A stretch of DNA of 64,000 nt from Streptomyces caniscabiei (GCF_014930365.1 NZ_JABXWI010000014.1:186001-250000), one strand, 5' to 3'. Positions 41,867-50,324 are shown, counted from the first letter of the stretch. Made by a program: numbers and translations. The notes: generated by a model not told the origin, from the sequence alone.

Positions 41867-42372
41867 TACAGGGTGCCCTTGAAGTGCGTCAGGGCCTCCA
41901 CCACCATCGCGTGGTCCTCCAGTTGGGGGAGGCCCGAGACCGTCACCGTGCCGATCACGCCCGCTCCCTCGACCGCCAGGGGGAAGGAACCGCCGTGCGC
42001 GGCGTACCGGTCGGGGTCCAGGCGGGACGAGTCCTCGAAGGTCGTGCCCTTGGCGCGGAAGCGGGCGCCGACGAGGTAGGAGGAGGCGGCGTAGCGCTCC
42101 ACGACCCGGCGTTTGCGGTCGATCCAGGCGTCGTTGTCCGTGCTCGACCCGGGGAGGGCGGCGTGGAAGAGCTGCTGGGGGCCGCGATGGATGTCGACCG
42201 CGACGGGGGCGCCGCGCTCGCGGGCCAGCTCCACCAGCAGGGAGCCCAGGGCCCAGGCGTCCTCGTGGGTGAAGCGGGGGAGCACCAGGTCGCGCTCCTG
42301 GGCTTCGAGTTCCTCGATGGTGGGGGTGGCGGGCGCGGTCGTCTCGGCGGGGGTGGCGTCGTCGGTCGTCAC
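41866..42372 (-). CDS. UPF0303 / DUF336 heme-degrading-domain protein
   Basis: A 168-residue protein: IEELEAQERDLVLPRFTHED, AWALGSLLVELARERGAPVA, VDIHRGPQQLFHAALPGS, WIDRKRRVVERYAASSYLVG, YAAHGGSFPLAVEGAGVIGT and VTVSGLPQLEDHAMVVEALT. This is the UPF0303 branch of the GlcG/HbpS-like fold, variously linked to heme binding or glycolate use; the activity is unknown. GTG 42372 overlaps the stop of the oxidoreductase gene upstream (GTGA), so the two are coupled and probably share a carbohydrate-related pathway. Confidence 0.85.
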   Translation of the reverse strand: MTTDDATPAETTAPATPTIEELEAQERDLVLPRFTHEDAWALGSLLVELARERGAPVAVDIHRGPQQLFHAALPGSSTDNDAWIDRKRRVVERYAASSYLVGARFRAKGTTFEDSSRLDPDRYAAHGGSFPLAVEGAGVIGTVTVSGLPQLEDHAMVVEALTHFKGTL

Positions 42373-43454
42373 AGCTTCACCGCCACGCCCTCGCTCGCCG
42401 ACTTCCGGGCCGCCTCCAGTACGTCCAGCGCGGCGGCGGCCTCGTGCGCCGTGACCGGGTTGTCGCCGGTGCCGTGCAGCGCGGCGGCCACGGCCGTGTA
42501 GTACGCGGGGTAGTCGCCGGGGAGGGTCGGGACGGGGCGGCCGCCGTCGGTGAGGGGGGAGTCGCCGGCGCCCACACGGCCCCAGAGGTCCTCGGGCTCC
42601 TGGCCCCAGGCGGCACCGGGGGTCGGACGCTCGCCCTCGCGGAGGGCCGCTTCCTGCGGGTCGAGACCGTACTTGACGTAGCCCGCCTCGGAGCCCAGCA
42701 CACGGAAGCGCGGGCCGAGTTGGGGCGTGACGGCGGAGGCGTGGAAGTGGGAGCGGACGCCGTTCGCGTGCGTCACGGCGATGAAGGTGTCGTCGTCCGT
42801 CTCGGCGCCGGGGCGGCGGAGGTCGGACTCGGCGTACACCAGGGTGGCGGGGCCGAAGAGGGTGAGGGCCTGGTCCACGACGTGGCTGCCCAGGTCGTAG
42901 AGGAGACCTCCGATCTCTGCGGGGTCGCCGGACTCGCGCCAGCCGCCCTTGAGTTGGGGGCGCCAGCGTTCGAAGCGGGACTCGAAGCGGCGGACCTCGC
43001 CCAGTGCGCCGTCGGCGAGGAGGGCGCGGAGGGTCAGGAAGTCGTTGTCCCAGCGGCGGTTCTGGAAGACCGAGAGGAGCAGGCCGCGTGACTCCGCGAG
43101 AGCGGCCAGTTCGCGCGCCTCGGCCGCCGTGCCTGCCACGGGCTTGTCGACGACGACCGCGAGGCCCGCCTCCAGAGCGGCGGTGGCGATCGGGACGTGC
43201 GTCTTGTTGGGGGAGGCGACGACGACCAGGTCCAGCTCGTCCGCGCGGGCCCACAGCTCGTCCGCCGTGGCCGCGAAGCGTACGGCCGGGAACTCGGCGC
43301 GGGCCTGCGCCTGGCGCTCCGGGTTCGACGTGACGACGGTGTCGAGGGCCAGGCCCTCCGTCGCGGCGATCAGCGGGGCGTGGAAGACGGAGCCGGCGAG
43401 GCCGTACCCGACGAGGGCGACGCGGAGGGGCCTGTCTGTGCTGGTGCCTGTCAT
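42369..43454 (-). CDS. Gfo/Idh/MocA-family NAD(P)-dependent oxidoreductase
   Basis: A 361-residue oxidoreductase. The N-terminal Rossmann fold is RVALVGYGLAGSVFHAPLIA, with the EKP-equivalent motif in AVVVDKPVAGTAAEARELAA. The C-terminal alpha/beta domain has LGEVRRFESRFERWRPQ, GGLLYDLGSHVVDQALTLFG (GxxxDxxxH) and YYTAVAAALHGTGDNPVTAH. It likely oxidises a sugar or cyclitol. ATG 43454 is chosen. It is divergent from the ROK regulator across about 55 bp, which hold a perfectly placed palindrome, so ROK control of this operon is likely. Confidence 0.92.
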   Translation of the reverse strand: MTGTSTDRPLRVALVGYGLAGSVFHAPLIAATEGLALDTVVTSNPERQAQARAEFPAVRFAATADELWARADELDLVVVASPNKTHVPIATAALEAGLAVVVDKPVAGTAAEARELAALAESRGLLLSVFQNRRWDNDFLTLRALLADGALGEVRRFESRFERWRPQLKGGWRESGDPAEIGGLLYDLGSHVVDQALTLFGPATLVYAESDLRRPGAETDDDTFIAVTHANGVRSHFHASAVTPQLGPRFRVLGSEAGYVKYGLDPQEAALREGERPTPGAAWGQEPEDLWGRVGAGDSPLTDGGRPVPTLPGDYPAYYTAVAAALHGTGDNPVTAHEAAAALDVLEAARKSASEGVAVKL

Positions 43455-43461
43455 ACACCCA

Positions 43462-43484
43462 CTTAAGCAACGCTGTTGCCAAAG
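43462..43484. promoter_or_regulatory. Inverted repeat between Gfo/Idh/MocA and ROK genes, probable ROK operator
   Basis: CTTAAGCAAC-GCT-GTTGCCAAAG is a 23-bp inverted repeat with 8 of 10 paired positions and a perfect GCAAC/GTTGC core. It sits 7 bp upstream of the oxidoreductase start and 25 bp upstream of the ROK start. ROK regulators bind such palindromes and leave when sugar is bound. Confidence 0.6.
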
Positions 43485-43509
43485 TGCAAGCGCGAGGGAC
43501 AATGGAGGT

Positions 43510-44739
43510 GTGGACGGCAACGGGATCGGTGACGGGAACGGCGACAGCGGCGGCGGCCACGGCGGCGGCAACGGCCGGGGCGAGGTCGGCAATGGGAACG
43601 GGGTGGGGCTCGGGCGTGCCGCCGGTGTGGCCGGGGTGAACCTGCTCGCGCTGCGCAGTCACAACGGGGCGCTGGTGCTCGATCTGCTGCGCCGGTCCGG
43701 GACCGTAGGGATAAGCCGGCTGGAGCTGGCCGAGCGGACCGGGCTCACCCCGCAGGCCGTCAGCAAGATCACTGCGCGGTTGCGGGCGGACGGGCTGCTG
43801 ACGGAGGCGGGGTACCGGGCGTCCACCGGGGGCAAGCCGCGCACCGTCCTGCGGCTCGTGCCCGACGCCGGGCACGCGGTCGGGCTCCACCTCGACCGCG
43901 ACGAGCTGACGGCCGTGCTCTGCGATCTCACCGGTGCGGTGGTCGCGCGGCGGCAGGCGCCGCTGGACCTGGGGGCCGGGGCGGACGACGTCGTCGAGGG
44001 GGCGGCACGGGAGGTGGAGGCGTTGCTGGTGGGGCACGGCTCCGCGTCCGACGCGGGTGGGGCGGCTCCTCCGCTCTCCGTGCTCGGTGTCGGAGTCGCG
44101 CTGCCCGGGCCGCTCGACCATCTGCACGGTGTGCTGCACCGGGTCACCGGGTTCCCGGAGTGGGACGGTTTTCCGCTGCGGGCGGCGCTCGTGCGGCGGC
44201 TGGGGGTGCCGGTGGTCGTGGACAAGGACACCAACGCGGCGGCCCTGGGCCTCGCTGCGGACGCGGGGGGACACGGGTCCTTCGCCTACCTCCACCTCGG
44301 TACGGGGCTGGGGGCCGGGCTCGTCATCGACGGGGCCGTCCATCGGGGTGCGCGGACCCGGGCCGGGGAGTTCGGGCACCAGGTCGTCCAGCTGGACGGG
44401 CCGAGGTGCGAGTGCGGGAACCGGGGGTGCGTCGAGGCGCTGTGCCTCGCGGCGATGGCGCGGGGGGACGTGGAGGAGGCGGCGCGGGTGCTCGGGACCG
44501 GGGCCGCCAACCTCGTGGGGCTCCTCGACATCGAGCTCGTGCTGTTGGGCGGGCGCACGATCGAGGCCCGGCCGGAGGAGTTCGTGCGGGGGGTCGGGTT
44601 CGTGCTCGACGAGTGGGCCCGGTTGCAGGGGGAGGATCCGGCGGTGCCGGTGCGGGTGGCCGGGGTGGGGGCGTCGGGGGTGGCGGAGGGGGCGGCTCAG
44701 CTGCTGCTCGCGCCGTTGTTCGGGCGGGAGGATGGGTGA
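43510..44739 (+). CDS. ROK-family transcriptional regulator
   Basis: A ~409-residue repressor-kinase-type regulator. After a Gly/Asn/Asp-rich leader of about 40 residues comes a MarR-like winged helix (LLALRSHNGALVLDLLRRSG, LAERTGLTPQAVSKITARLR) and then the ROK sugar-kinase fold: LGVGVALPGPLDHLHGVLH, VVVDKDTNAAALGLAADAGG, AYLHLGTGLGAGLVIDGAVH and the zinc site GHQVVQLDGPRCECGNRGCV. GTG 43510 is used, directly after GGAGGT and thus tightly spaced; GTG 43629, just before the helix-turn-helix, would drop the odd leader. Likely represses the divergent Gfo/UPF0303 operon. Confidence 0.87.
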   Translation: MDGNGIGDGNGDSGGGHGGGNGRGEVGNGNGVGLGRAAGVAGVNLLALRSHNGALVLDLLRRSGTVGISRLELAERTGLTPQAVSKITARLRADGLLTEAGYRASTGGKPRTVLRLVPDAGHAVGLHLDRDELTAVLCDLTGAVVARRQAPLDLGAGADDVVEGAAREVEALLVGHGSASDAGGAAPPLSVLGVGVALPGPLDHLHGVLHRVTGFPEWDGFPLRAALVRRLGVPVVVDKDTNAAALGLAADAGGHGSFAYLHLGTGLGAGLVIDGAVHRGARTRAGEFGHQVVQLDGPRCECGNRGCVEALCLAAMARGDVEEAARVLGTGAANLVGLLDIELVLLGGRTIEARPEEFVRGVGFVLDEWARLQGEDPAVPVRVAGVGASGVAEGAAQLLLAPLFGREDG

Positions 44740-45171
44740 GGCGGGCTCCGCGTGGGGCCGGGACGCGGGGGGTGGGGGAGGGGGCGGTCGGTGGGCGGCT
44801 GCGGGTTGTGTGGGGTTGCTCGCGCAGTTCCCCGCGCCCCTGAACGACCGGGGGCGCCCTTGGTCTTGGAGGCGGGCCATGGGGTTCGGCGCCGCGAGGA
44901 AAGACGGGGTGCGCCCACGGCCGTGAGAGCGGGCTGTGGTTTCCCGCGCCTGGGAAAGACGGGGTGCGCCCACGGCCGTGAGGGCGGGCCACGGGTTCCC
45001 GCGCCCCCGGGAAAGATGGGGCGCGCCCTTGGTCTTGGACGCGGGCCGCGGTTTCCGTGCACCCGGGAAGGGTGGTGGCTGCGCTGATCGAGGGGTGATT
45101 GGGGGGTGATGTCGTCGGGCCGGGGCGTGGCGGGGGGTTTTCGGTGGGGGCGGTGGCATGGTCATGTGTTC
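44740..45171. repeat. Gene-free stretch with dispersed and tandem repeats
   Basis: The left part (about 44790-44855) carries the GCAGTTCCCCGCGCCCCT element. From about 44895 to 45070 a ~62-bp unit recurs about three times; each has GGGAAAGACGGGGTGCGCCC, ACGGCCGTGAGGGCGGGCCA and a CGGGTTTCCCGCGCC-like segment. No gene is supported here. Confidence 0.75.
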
Positions 45172-45990
45172 ATGCGACTGTGTACGTGCCTGACCCTTGC
45201 CCTTGGCGCCGCAGCCGTGCCCCTCAGTGGTCCGGCGGCGGCGGCGCCCCTGCCTGCGCCCCTGTCGGACGCGCGGCTGCCCAGTTGCGTCGGTGACGAC
45301 AGCGGCGCCTTCCCCATCCGGACCCGTATCCGCGGCGGCCCCGCCACCTACGTCGCCGGCGGCGGCTTCCACACCTGGGCCGTGGAGCTCACCAACACCA
45401 CCTCCCGCACCTGCGGAAACATCCACCCGGTGGTCGTGCTGGTCGACGGCGCCCGCACCCTGAAGCGGACACAGCCGCAGTTGGAGTTCTACGCCGACGC
45501 CGACAGCACCACCGCCCGGCCGGTGACCTTCGAACGGACCGACGCGGACGAACTGGTCGGCGTACTCGGCGGGGACGGCGACGGCCACGGCACCGGCTTC
45601 ACCGTGCCCCCCGGCCGCACCCTCTCCGTCAAGGTCCGCCTCTCCCTCACCTCCGACGCGGCCGTGCCCAACGACGTCGTGGTGAACGCGGCCGTCGTCC
45701 AGCGGCGCGGCGACGACGGCGCGTGGGTGGGCGAGTCGAACGACTACCGCTTCCGCGTCACCGACGACGAGGAGGAGGGGGAGGGCGAGGAGGAGAGCGC
45801 GGAGGTCGGCCGGGACCCCGACGGTCCGGCCAAGGAGAGCGGCGGCACGGCCGTACCGAAGGAGCGGCGGCCGTACCCCGACGAACTGGCCGCCTCGGGC
45901 ATGCGCGAGGCCCTCCCGTACGTGACCGGACTCCTGCTCCTGGCCGCCGGCGGCCTGCTGACGGCAACGGTCCGCAGACGAGCCCGCTGA
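45172..45990 (+). CDS. Secreted, C-terminally membrane-anchored protein of unknown function
   Basis: A 272-residue protein with a signal peptide (MRLCTCLTLALGAAAVPLSG, then PAAAAPLPAP) and a C-terminal transmembrane helix (LPYVTGLLLLAAGGLLTATV) followed by RRRAR, the layout of wall- or membrane-retained proteins. The middle is an all-beta domain (FHTWAVELTNTTSRTCGNIH, TLKRTQPQLEFYADADSTTA, FTVPPGRTLSVKVRLSLTSD) resembling streptomycete Ig-like secreted proteins, then a Glu/Asp/Gly-rich stalk. No LPXTG-type motif is seen before the helix. Start ATG 45172 is inferred from the signal peptide. Confidence 0.8.
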   Translation: MRLCTCLTLALGAAAVPLSGPAAAAPLPAPLSDARLPSCVGDDSGAFPIRTRIRGGPATYVAGGGFHTWAVELTNTTSRTCGNIHPVVVLVDGARTLKRTQPQLEFYADADSTTARPVTFERTDADELVGVLGGDGDGHGTGFTVPPGRTLSVKVRLSLTSDAAVPNDVVVNAAVVQRRGDDGAWVGESNDYRFRVTDDEEEGEGEEESAEVGRDPDGPAKESGGTAVPKERRPYPDELAASGMREALPYVTGLLLLAAGGLLTATVRRRAR

Positions 45991-46156
45991 GCGGCCCCCG
46001 GCGTCGGCACCCCCGCTGACCTGAAGCAACCCCGGTCTCAGCGGCCAAGATCGGCCTCCTCTTTTCGGCCAGGGCTCACTAGGGTTGGGTCGAACCCGGA
46101 CGTACGGATGTACGGCCGTACGGCAGGTATCGACAGAGGCCGGCAGGAGATCGCAC

Positions 46157-46936
46157 ATGGCAGAGCGCAAGCCCATCGAGTCGTGGCTCACCGACATGGA
46201 CGGGGTGCTCATCCATGAGGGCGTGCCCATCCCCGGCGCCGACGCCTTCATAAAGAAGCTCCGCGACTCCGGGCGCCCCTTCCTGGTCCTCACCAACAAC
46301 TCGATCTACACCGCGCGCGACCTGCACGCCCGTCTCTCCCGCATGGGCCTCGACGTGCCCGTGGAGAACATCTGGACCTCTGCCCTGGCGACCGCCCAGT
46401 TCCTCGACGACCAGCGTCCCGGCGGCACGGCGTACGTCATCGGCGAGGCGGGCCTGACGACCGCGCTGCACGACATCGGGTACGTCCTCACCGACCACGA
46501 GCCCGACTACGTCGTCCTGGGCGAGACCCGCACCTACTCCTTCGAGGCCATGACGAAGGCCGTCCGGCTGATCGACGGCGGCGCCCGTTTCATCGCCACC
46601 AACCCGGACGAGACCGGCCCCTCCGCCGAGGGCCCGCTGCCCGCGACGGGGGCCGTGGCCGCGCTGATCACCCAGGCGACCGGGCAGAAGCCGTACTTCG
46701 CCGGCAAGCCGAACCCGCTGATGATGCGCACCGGTCTGAACGCGATCGGCGCGCACTCCGAGACCAGCGCGATGATCGGCGACCGCATGGACACGGACGT
46801 CCTCGCGGGCATCGAGGCCGGGATGGAGACCTTCCTCGTCCTCACCGGTCTGACGACCCCCGAGCAGATCGAGAAGTTCCCCTACCGCCCCTCGAAGATC
46901 GTGAACTCGATCGCGGACCTCGTGGACCGCATCTGA
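46157..46936 (+). CDS. HAD-IIA (NagD-type) phosphatase
   Basis: A 259-residue HAD phosphatase: SWLTDMDGVLIHEGVPIPGA (DxDG nucleophile motif I), PFLVLTNNSIYTARDLHARL (motif II), YFAGKPNPLMMRTGLNAIGA (motif III Lys) and SAMIGDRMDTDVLAGIEAG (motif IV). The IIA-type cap between motifs II and III holds YVIGEAGLTTALHDIGYVLT. NagD-like enzymes hydrolyse sugar or nucleotide monophosphates. ATG 46157 with AGGAGA upstream. A stand-alone gene. Confidence 0.93.
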   Translation: MAERKPIESWLTDMDGVLIHEGVPIPGADAFIKKLRDSGRPFLVLTNNSIYTARDLHARLSRMGLDVPVENIWTSALATAQFLDDQRPGGTAYVIGEAGLTTALHDIGYVLTDHEPDYVVLGETRTYSFEAMTKAVRLIDGGARFIATNPDETGPSAEGPLPATGAVAALITQATGQKPYFAGKPNPLMMRTGLNAIGAHSETSAMIGDRMDTDVLAGIEAGMETFLVLTGLTTPEQIEKFPYRPSKIVNSIADLVDRI

Positions 46937-47117
46937 CCCCTGTCCGGTCCCCATGCGATCCGCACTCGGTCCGTTCCTTGTGCGGTCCATCGGCGAGGTC
47001 GCTGAGTTGCCCGGCCCCGGGTAAACCCCCTGACACCCGTACGGAGCAGTCGGGACGCCTCCCCGGATGCGTCCAGGCTCCCGGCGAGGGAGTCTCTGGG
47101 GTGTCTGGAGGTTCACC

Positions 47118-47933
47118 ATGGGCTCAGTTCGAGTCACTCTCTGTGCCGGTGCGGTGGTCGCGGCGGCGCTCGCCGCGTCGGCGCCCTCGGTCCACGCGGC
47201 CGCCTCGGGAAACGTGTCGGGACACGCGTCGGGAACCGCGTCGGGGGACATCTCGACGGTGCCGGTCTCACCAGTCCCCGGCACCGACATCCAGGTACGG
47301 GCGAGCGAGTGCGGCGGGAGGACGGGTACGGCCGCCTCGGTCGCGTTCGTCGCGGACGCGCAGCTCACCCAGCTCACCGGCAGGAGTCCCGGCACGCTCG
47401 CCGGCGAGACCCGCGTCCGTTCCTCACTCGATCCCGGCACCTACCGGGTACGGATCACCTGCGACGGCAGGGCGCATCAGCTCCCGGCGACGATCAAGAT
47501 CGGTGACAGCAAGCCCCCGAAGGGCACCAGACCCCCGACGGACATCGGTCCCCTGGCGGACATCGGTCCCCTGGCGGACATCGGCCCCCTGACGGACCTC
47601 AGCCCCCCGACGGACCTCAGCCCTCCGTCGGCTGAACCCTCGGCCGAACCGTCGTCCCCACCCGACCGTCCCGCCCACCGGCGGCCCTCCTCGCCCTCCT
47701 CCCCGGTCGCCCCCGTCCGCGCGGGCGGCGGTGGGGCGGCGGAGCAGCTCGCGGCTGCGGGCGATCCGGCCGACGCGCGGGGCTCCGCAGCCCCGGCCAA
47801 TTCGACGGACGACGCCCGGCACACCGGACCCGGCGCCCGCCACGCGGTGGTCGGGCTGGTCCTCGCCGGGGTCGCGGCGGTGGCGGTCGTGGCGCGTGGC
47901 GCGCGCCGGGGCCGCGGCCGCCGTACGGAATAG
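47118..47933 (+). CDS. Secreted protein with Pro/Asp repeats next to a class F sortase
   Basis: A 271-residue exported protein. Signal peptide MGSVRVTLCAGAVVAAALAA, cleavage near VHAAAS; a beta domain (TDIQVRASECGGRTGTAASV, SSLDPGTYRVRITCDGRAHQ); a repeat tract of DIGPLA/DLSPPT hexamers coded by an 18-bp repeat (about 47540-47630); a Pro/Ser-rich stalk; and a C-terminal helix HAVVGLVLAGVAAVAVVARG before a basic tail. The sortase starts 9 bp after its stop. No canonical sorting motif precedes the helix, so it may be a partner or a non-canonical substrate. ATG 47118 has GGAGGT upstream. Confidence 0.82.
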   Translation: MGSVRVTLCAGAVVAAALAASAPSVHAAASGNVSGHASGTASGDISTVPVSPVPGTDIQVRASECGGRTGTAASVAFVADAQLTQLTGRSPGTLAGETRVRSSLDPGTYRVRITCDGRAHQLPATIKIGDSKPPKGTRPPTDIGPLADIGPLADIGPLTDLSPPTDLSPPSAEPSAEPSSPPDRPAHRRPSSPSSPVAPVRAGGGGAAEQLAAAGDPADARGSAAPANSTDDARHTGPGARHAVVGLVLAGVAAVAVVARGARRGRGRRTE

Positions 47934-47942
47934 GGGGTCCCC

Positions 47943-48686
47943 GTGCCAGGACGGGACTACGCCGACTATGGAAGCGACATCGGCCTCGGTGACGGCAGCG
48001 GCAGCGGCAGTGGTGGTGACGGCGGGTTCGGGGGAGGGGGCGGCGGGACCGGCCGGGTCGTCGCCGGTGTCACGTGGGCCGTGTTGCTGCTCGGGTTGTG
48101 GCTGTGGGGCCGCGAGGTCACCGACGTACGGCAGGGCGGCTCCGCGCCGACCACCGGAGACGTGGCGGCCGTGGGGCGGCCGGCCCAGGCCGAACTGCCG
48201 CCCGCCGCCGAGCCGTTGAGCGGGGCGCGGCCGCAGCGGCTGGACATCCCCTCGATGGGTGTGCAGGCGCCGGTCGTGGCGCGCGGCCTCGACCGGGACG
48301 GGGCGGTCGAGCCGCCGTCCTACGGTCAGCCGGGCGTCGTCGGCTGGTACGCGGGCGGTGCGCGGCCCGGGGCGACGGGTGCCGCGCTGTTCGTCGGGCA
48401 CGTCGACACCGAGACCCGGCCGGCCGTCTTCTACAAGCTGAGCGCGCTGCGCGTCGGCGACAAGGTGCGGGTGGCCCGCAGCGACGGCCGCATGGTCGAG
48501 TTCACCGTGGACGACGTCCAGGTCATCGGCCGCGACGAGTTCGACGCCCGACAGGCCTACGGCGTACGGCAGTCCGGGCGCGCCGAACTCCGACTCGTCA
48601 CCTGCGGCGGCACCTTCGACAAGGCGAGCCGCACCTACACGGCGAACGTCGTCGTCAACGCGTATCTGAGCGGAACGGGAGCGTGA
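47943..48686 (+). CDS. Class F sortase
   Basis: A 247-residue sortase: an unusual Gly/Ser/Asp-rich N terminus (about 30 residues), a transmembrane helix (RVVAGVTWAVLLLGLWLWGR), then QRLDIPSMGVQAPVVARGLD, GATGAALFVGHVDTETRPAV with the catalytic His, and SGRAELRLVTCGGTFDKAS with the catalytic Cys and Arg. Class F sortases are actinobacterial enzymes with few known substrates. GTG 47943 lies 9 bp after the secreted-protein gene, so the two probably form an operon. Confidence 0.9.
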   Translation: MPGRDYADYGSDIGLGDGSGSGSGGDGGFGGGGGGTGRVVAGVTWAVLLLGLWLWGREVTDVRQGGSAPTTGDVAAVGRPAQAELPPAAEPLSGARPQRLDIPSMGVQAPVVARGLDRDGAVEPPSYGQPGVVGWYAGGARPGATGAALFVGHVDTETRPAVFYKLSALRVGDKVRVARSDGRMVEFTVDDVQVIGRDEFDARQAYGVRQSGRAELRLVTCGGTFDKASRTYTANVVVNAYLSGTGA

Positions 48687-49154
48687 CCCCAACAGCGCCT
48701 CGGCTATGGGGACTTCAGCCCCAGGTACTTCGGTCGCGGGGACTTCGGCCGACCGGTCGTGACAATGACCGGAAAGTGACCAGCGCGGGCGCACCGGTGG
48801 TACGGGGCCCCGGAACCCGTAGACGCACGCGCCCGGCGTGCTCCCGGCGTGCGCCCGGCCCGGTCGGCGACCCCTAGGGGAGCGCGGAGCCCGAGGGAAT
48901 GGGTGGGAGGCCGGTGGCGGGGGCCGTACGGCAGCGACTCCGGAGCGCGTGGAAGCCGTCGGCCAGAGGTTGTTTGACGCCAAGTCGATGACCCGTGACG
49001 CTCCGTCATGGAGGCAGGTGGCGGCGGAACCGGGGTGTTCCGGGCCCCGAGGTGCCCGCCGGTGCCGCCCGGCGGGTCCTGACGACCTCGTGGGCGAGGG
49101 GGGACTTATGTCAGGATTGGGGCTTACGACACGGTGCACCCAAGGGGGAGTTGG
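48687..49154. other. Intergenic stretch, no gene seen
   Basis: About 470 bp between the sortase F and GH6 genes. Only short imperfect repeats are seen, for example GGGGACTTCAGCC / GGGGACTTCGGCC near 48707-48756, with no credible coding frame and no obvious terminator. Confidence 0.6.
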
Positions 49155-50177
49155 ATGTACGGCGGTAGGGGGGCCGGGGTTCGGGCGTCCGTGGCGGTGG
49201 TGGGGGTCGCGTTAGTGCTCGCCGGCTGTTCCGGGGGAGACGACGGTGACGGTGACAAGGGTCGGTCCTCCGGCTCCGGCATCACCCAACAGCCGCACGG
49301 CACGGACCCGTTCTGGGTCAACCCGAAGGGGAACGCGGCGGCACAGGTCGCCGCCTACGAGAAAGCCGGCAAGGACAAGGACGCCAGGCTGATCCGCCGG
49401 ATCGCCGAGCAGCCGACCGGCGAGTGGATCGGCCCGGAGAACCCGGAGGGGGAGGCCAAGGGCTTCACCGAGGCCGCGGAGAAGGCCGACCGGGACGCCG
49501 TCCTCGTCCTCTACAACATCCCGCACCGCGACTGCGGCCAGTACTCCGGCGGCGGCGCGGCCGACGGCGACGCGTACCGGGCCTGGATCGACGGTGTGGC
49601 CCGGGGTATCGGCGACCGTCCGGCCACGATCGTGCTGGAGCCCGACGCGGTGCTGCACGTGGTGGACGGCTGCACGCCGGAGGAGTTCCACGAGGAGCGG
49701 TACGACCTGCTGAAGGGCGCGATCGGGACGCTGGGCGCGCTGAAGAACACGAAGGTGTACCTGGACGCGGGCAACGCGGGCTGGGGCGACCCCGAGGAGA
49801 TCTACGACCCCCTCAAGTGGGCGGGCGTGGAACAGGCCGACGGCTTCGCCGTCAACGTCTCGAACTTCTACACCACCGAGGACTCCATCGAGTACGGCAG
49901 GCAACTCTCCTCGAAGATCGGGGACAAGCCCTTCGTCGTCGACACCAGCCGCAACGGCAACGGCCCCTGGGACGAGGGCGACGAGGACGAGCGCTGGTGC
50001 AATCCGCCGGGACGGGCCCTGGGGGAGTCCCCGACGACCAAGACCGCGGACCCTCTCGTGGACGCGTACCTCTGGGTCAAGCGCCCGGGGGAGTCGGACG
50101 GGGAGTGCAAGGGCGGGCCCAAGGCGGGGCAGTGGTGGCCGGAGTACGCGCTGGATCTGGCCAAGGCGTCCGAATGA
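49155..50177 (+). CDS. GH6-family secreted lipoprotein (endoglucanase/cellobiohydrolase-like)
   Basis: A 340-residue lipoprotein. Signal peptide ending in the lipobox VVGVALVLAGCSGGD (LAGC), a Gly/Asp-rich linker, then a GH6 barrel: VLVLYNIPHRDCGQYSGGGA, ATIVLEPDAVLHVVDGCTP with the conserved catalytic-loop Asp, VYLDAGNAGWGDPEEIYDPL, FAVNVSNFYTTEDSIEYGRQ, VVDTSRNGNGPWDEG and YLWVKRPGESDGEC. GH6 enzymes cleave beta-1,4-glucan with inversion. It has no carbohydrate-binding module, so soluble or cell-bound glucan is the likelier substrate, perhaps the CslA product. ATG 49155 with GGGGGAG 5 nt upstream. Confidence 0.9.
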   Translation: MYGGRGAGVRASVAVVGVALVLAGCSGGDDGDGDKGRSSGSGITQQPHGTDPFWVNPKGNAAAQVAAYEKAGKDKDARLIRRIAEQPTGEWIGPENPEGEAKGFTEAAEKADRDAVLVLYNIPHRDCGQYSGGGAADGDAYRAWIDGVARGIGDRPATIVLEPDAVLHVVDGCTPEEFHEERYDLLKGAIGTLGALKNTKVYLDAGNAGWGDPEEIYDPLKWAGVEQADGFAVNVSNFYTTEDSIEYGRQLSSKIGDKPFVVDTSRNGNGPWDEGDEDERWCNPPGRALGESPTTKTADPLVDAYLWVKRPGESDGECKGGPKAGQWWPEYALDLAKASE

Positions 50178-50195
50178 CGCTGCTGGCCACGGAAC

Positions 50196-50221
50196 TTAGG
50201 CATGCCTATGCTGAGCCTTAA
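50196..50221. promoter_or_regulatory. Palindromic DtxR-family-like operator candidate
   Basis: TAGGCATGCCTA at 50197-50208 is a perfect 12-bp palindrome. The wider 26 bp begin TTAGGC and end GCCTTAA, the half-site pattern of DtxR/IdeR/MntR-type metal regulators. It overlaps the downstream flank of the GH6 gene and precedes a promoter-like TAGGGT at 50255-50260. The match to the 19-bp iron-box consensus is only partial. Confidence 0.4.
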
Positions 50222-50271
50222 CGTTGCTGTCATAGACCGGTCACGGATAGTGGGCTAGGGTTTCTTCAAGA

Positions 50272-50324
50272 TCACGGATGGGTGCCGAGGCACCGGTCCG
50301 TGACGCACGGGCAACACAGTTGCC
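50272..50324 (+). promoter_or_regulatory. Structured 5' leader with two hairpins
   Basis: Hairpin 1 (50272-50303) pairs TCACGGA with TCCGTGA and, inside a small symmetric loop, GGTGCC with GGCACC around GA. Hairpin 2 (50310-50324) pairs GGCAAC with GTTGCC around ACA. A purine-rich GGGGGAAGGGGAAAGG follows just before GTG 50348. The arrangement looks like a cis-acting RNA leader. No T-run follows, so it is not a simple intrinsic terminator. Confidence 0.5.

Noticed and set aside
41866..46299. A single 1477-codon minus-strand frame
   Set aside because: Only its first-described end (UPF0303) is a real gene; the rest lies antisense to Gfo, ROK, secreted and HAD genes and has no domain character.
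47535..47635. CRISPR-like short repeat array
   Set aside because: The 18-bp repeats have no spacers and are in frame inside a secreted protein's stalk.
50196..50221. Firm call of a canonical DmdR/IdeR iron box
   Set aside because: Only about 11 of 19 positions match the usual consensus in the best register, so it is listed only as a DtxR-family-like palindrome.
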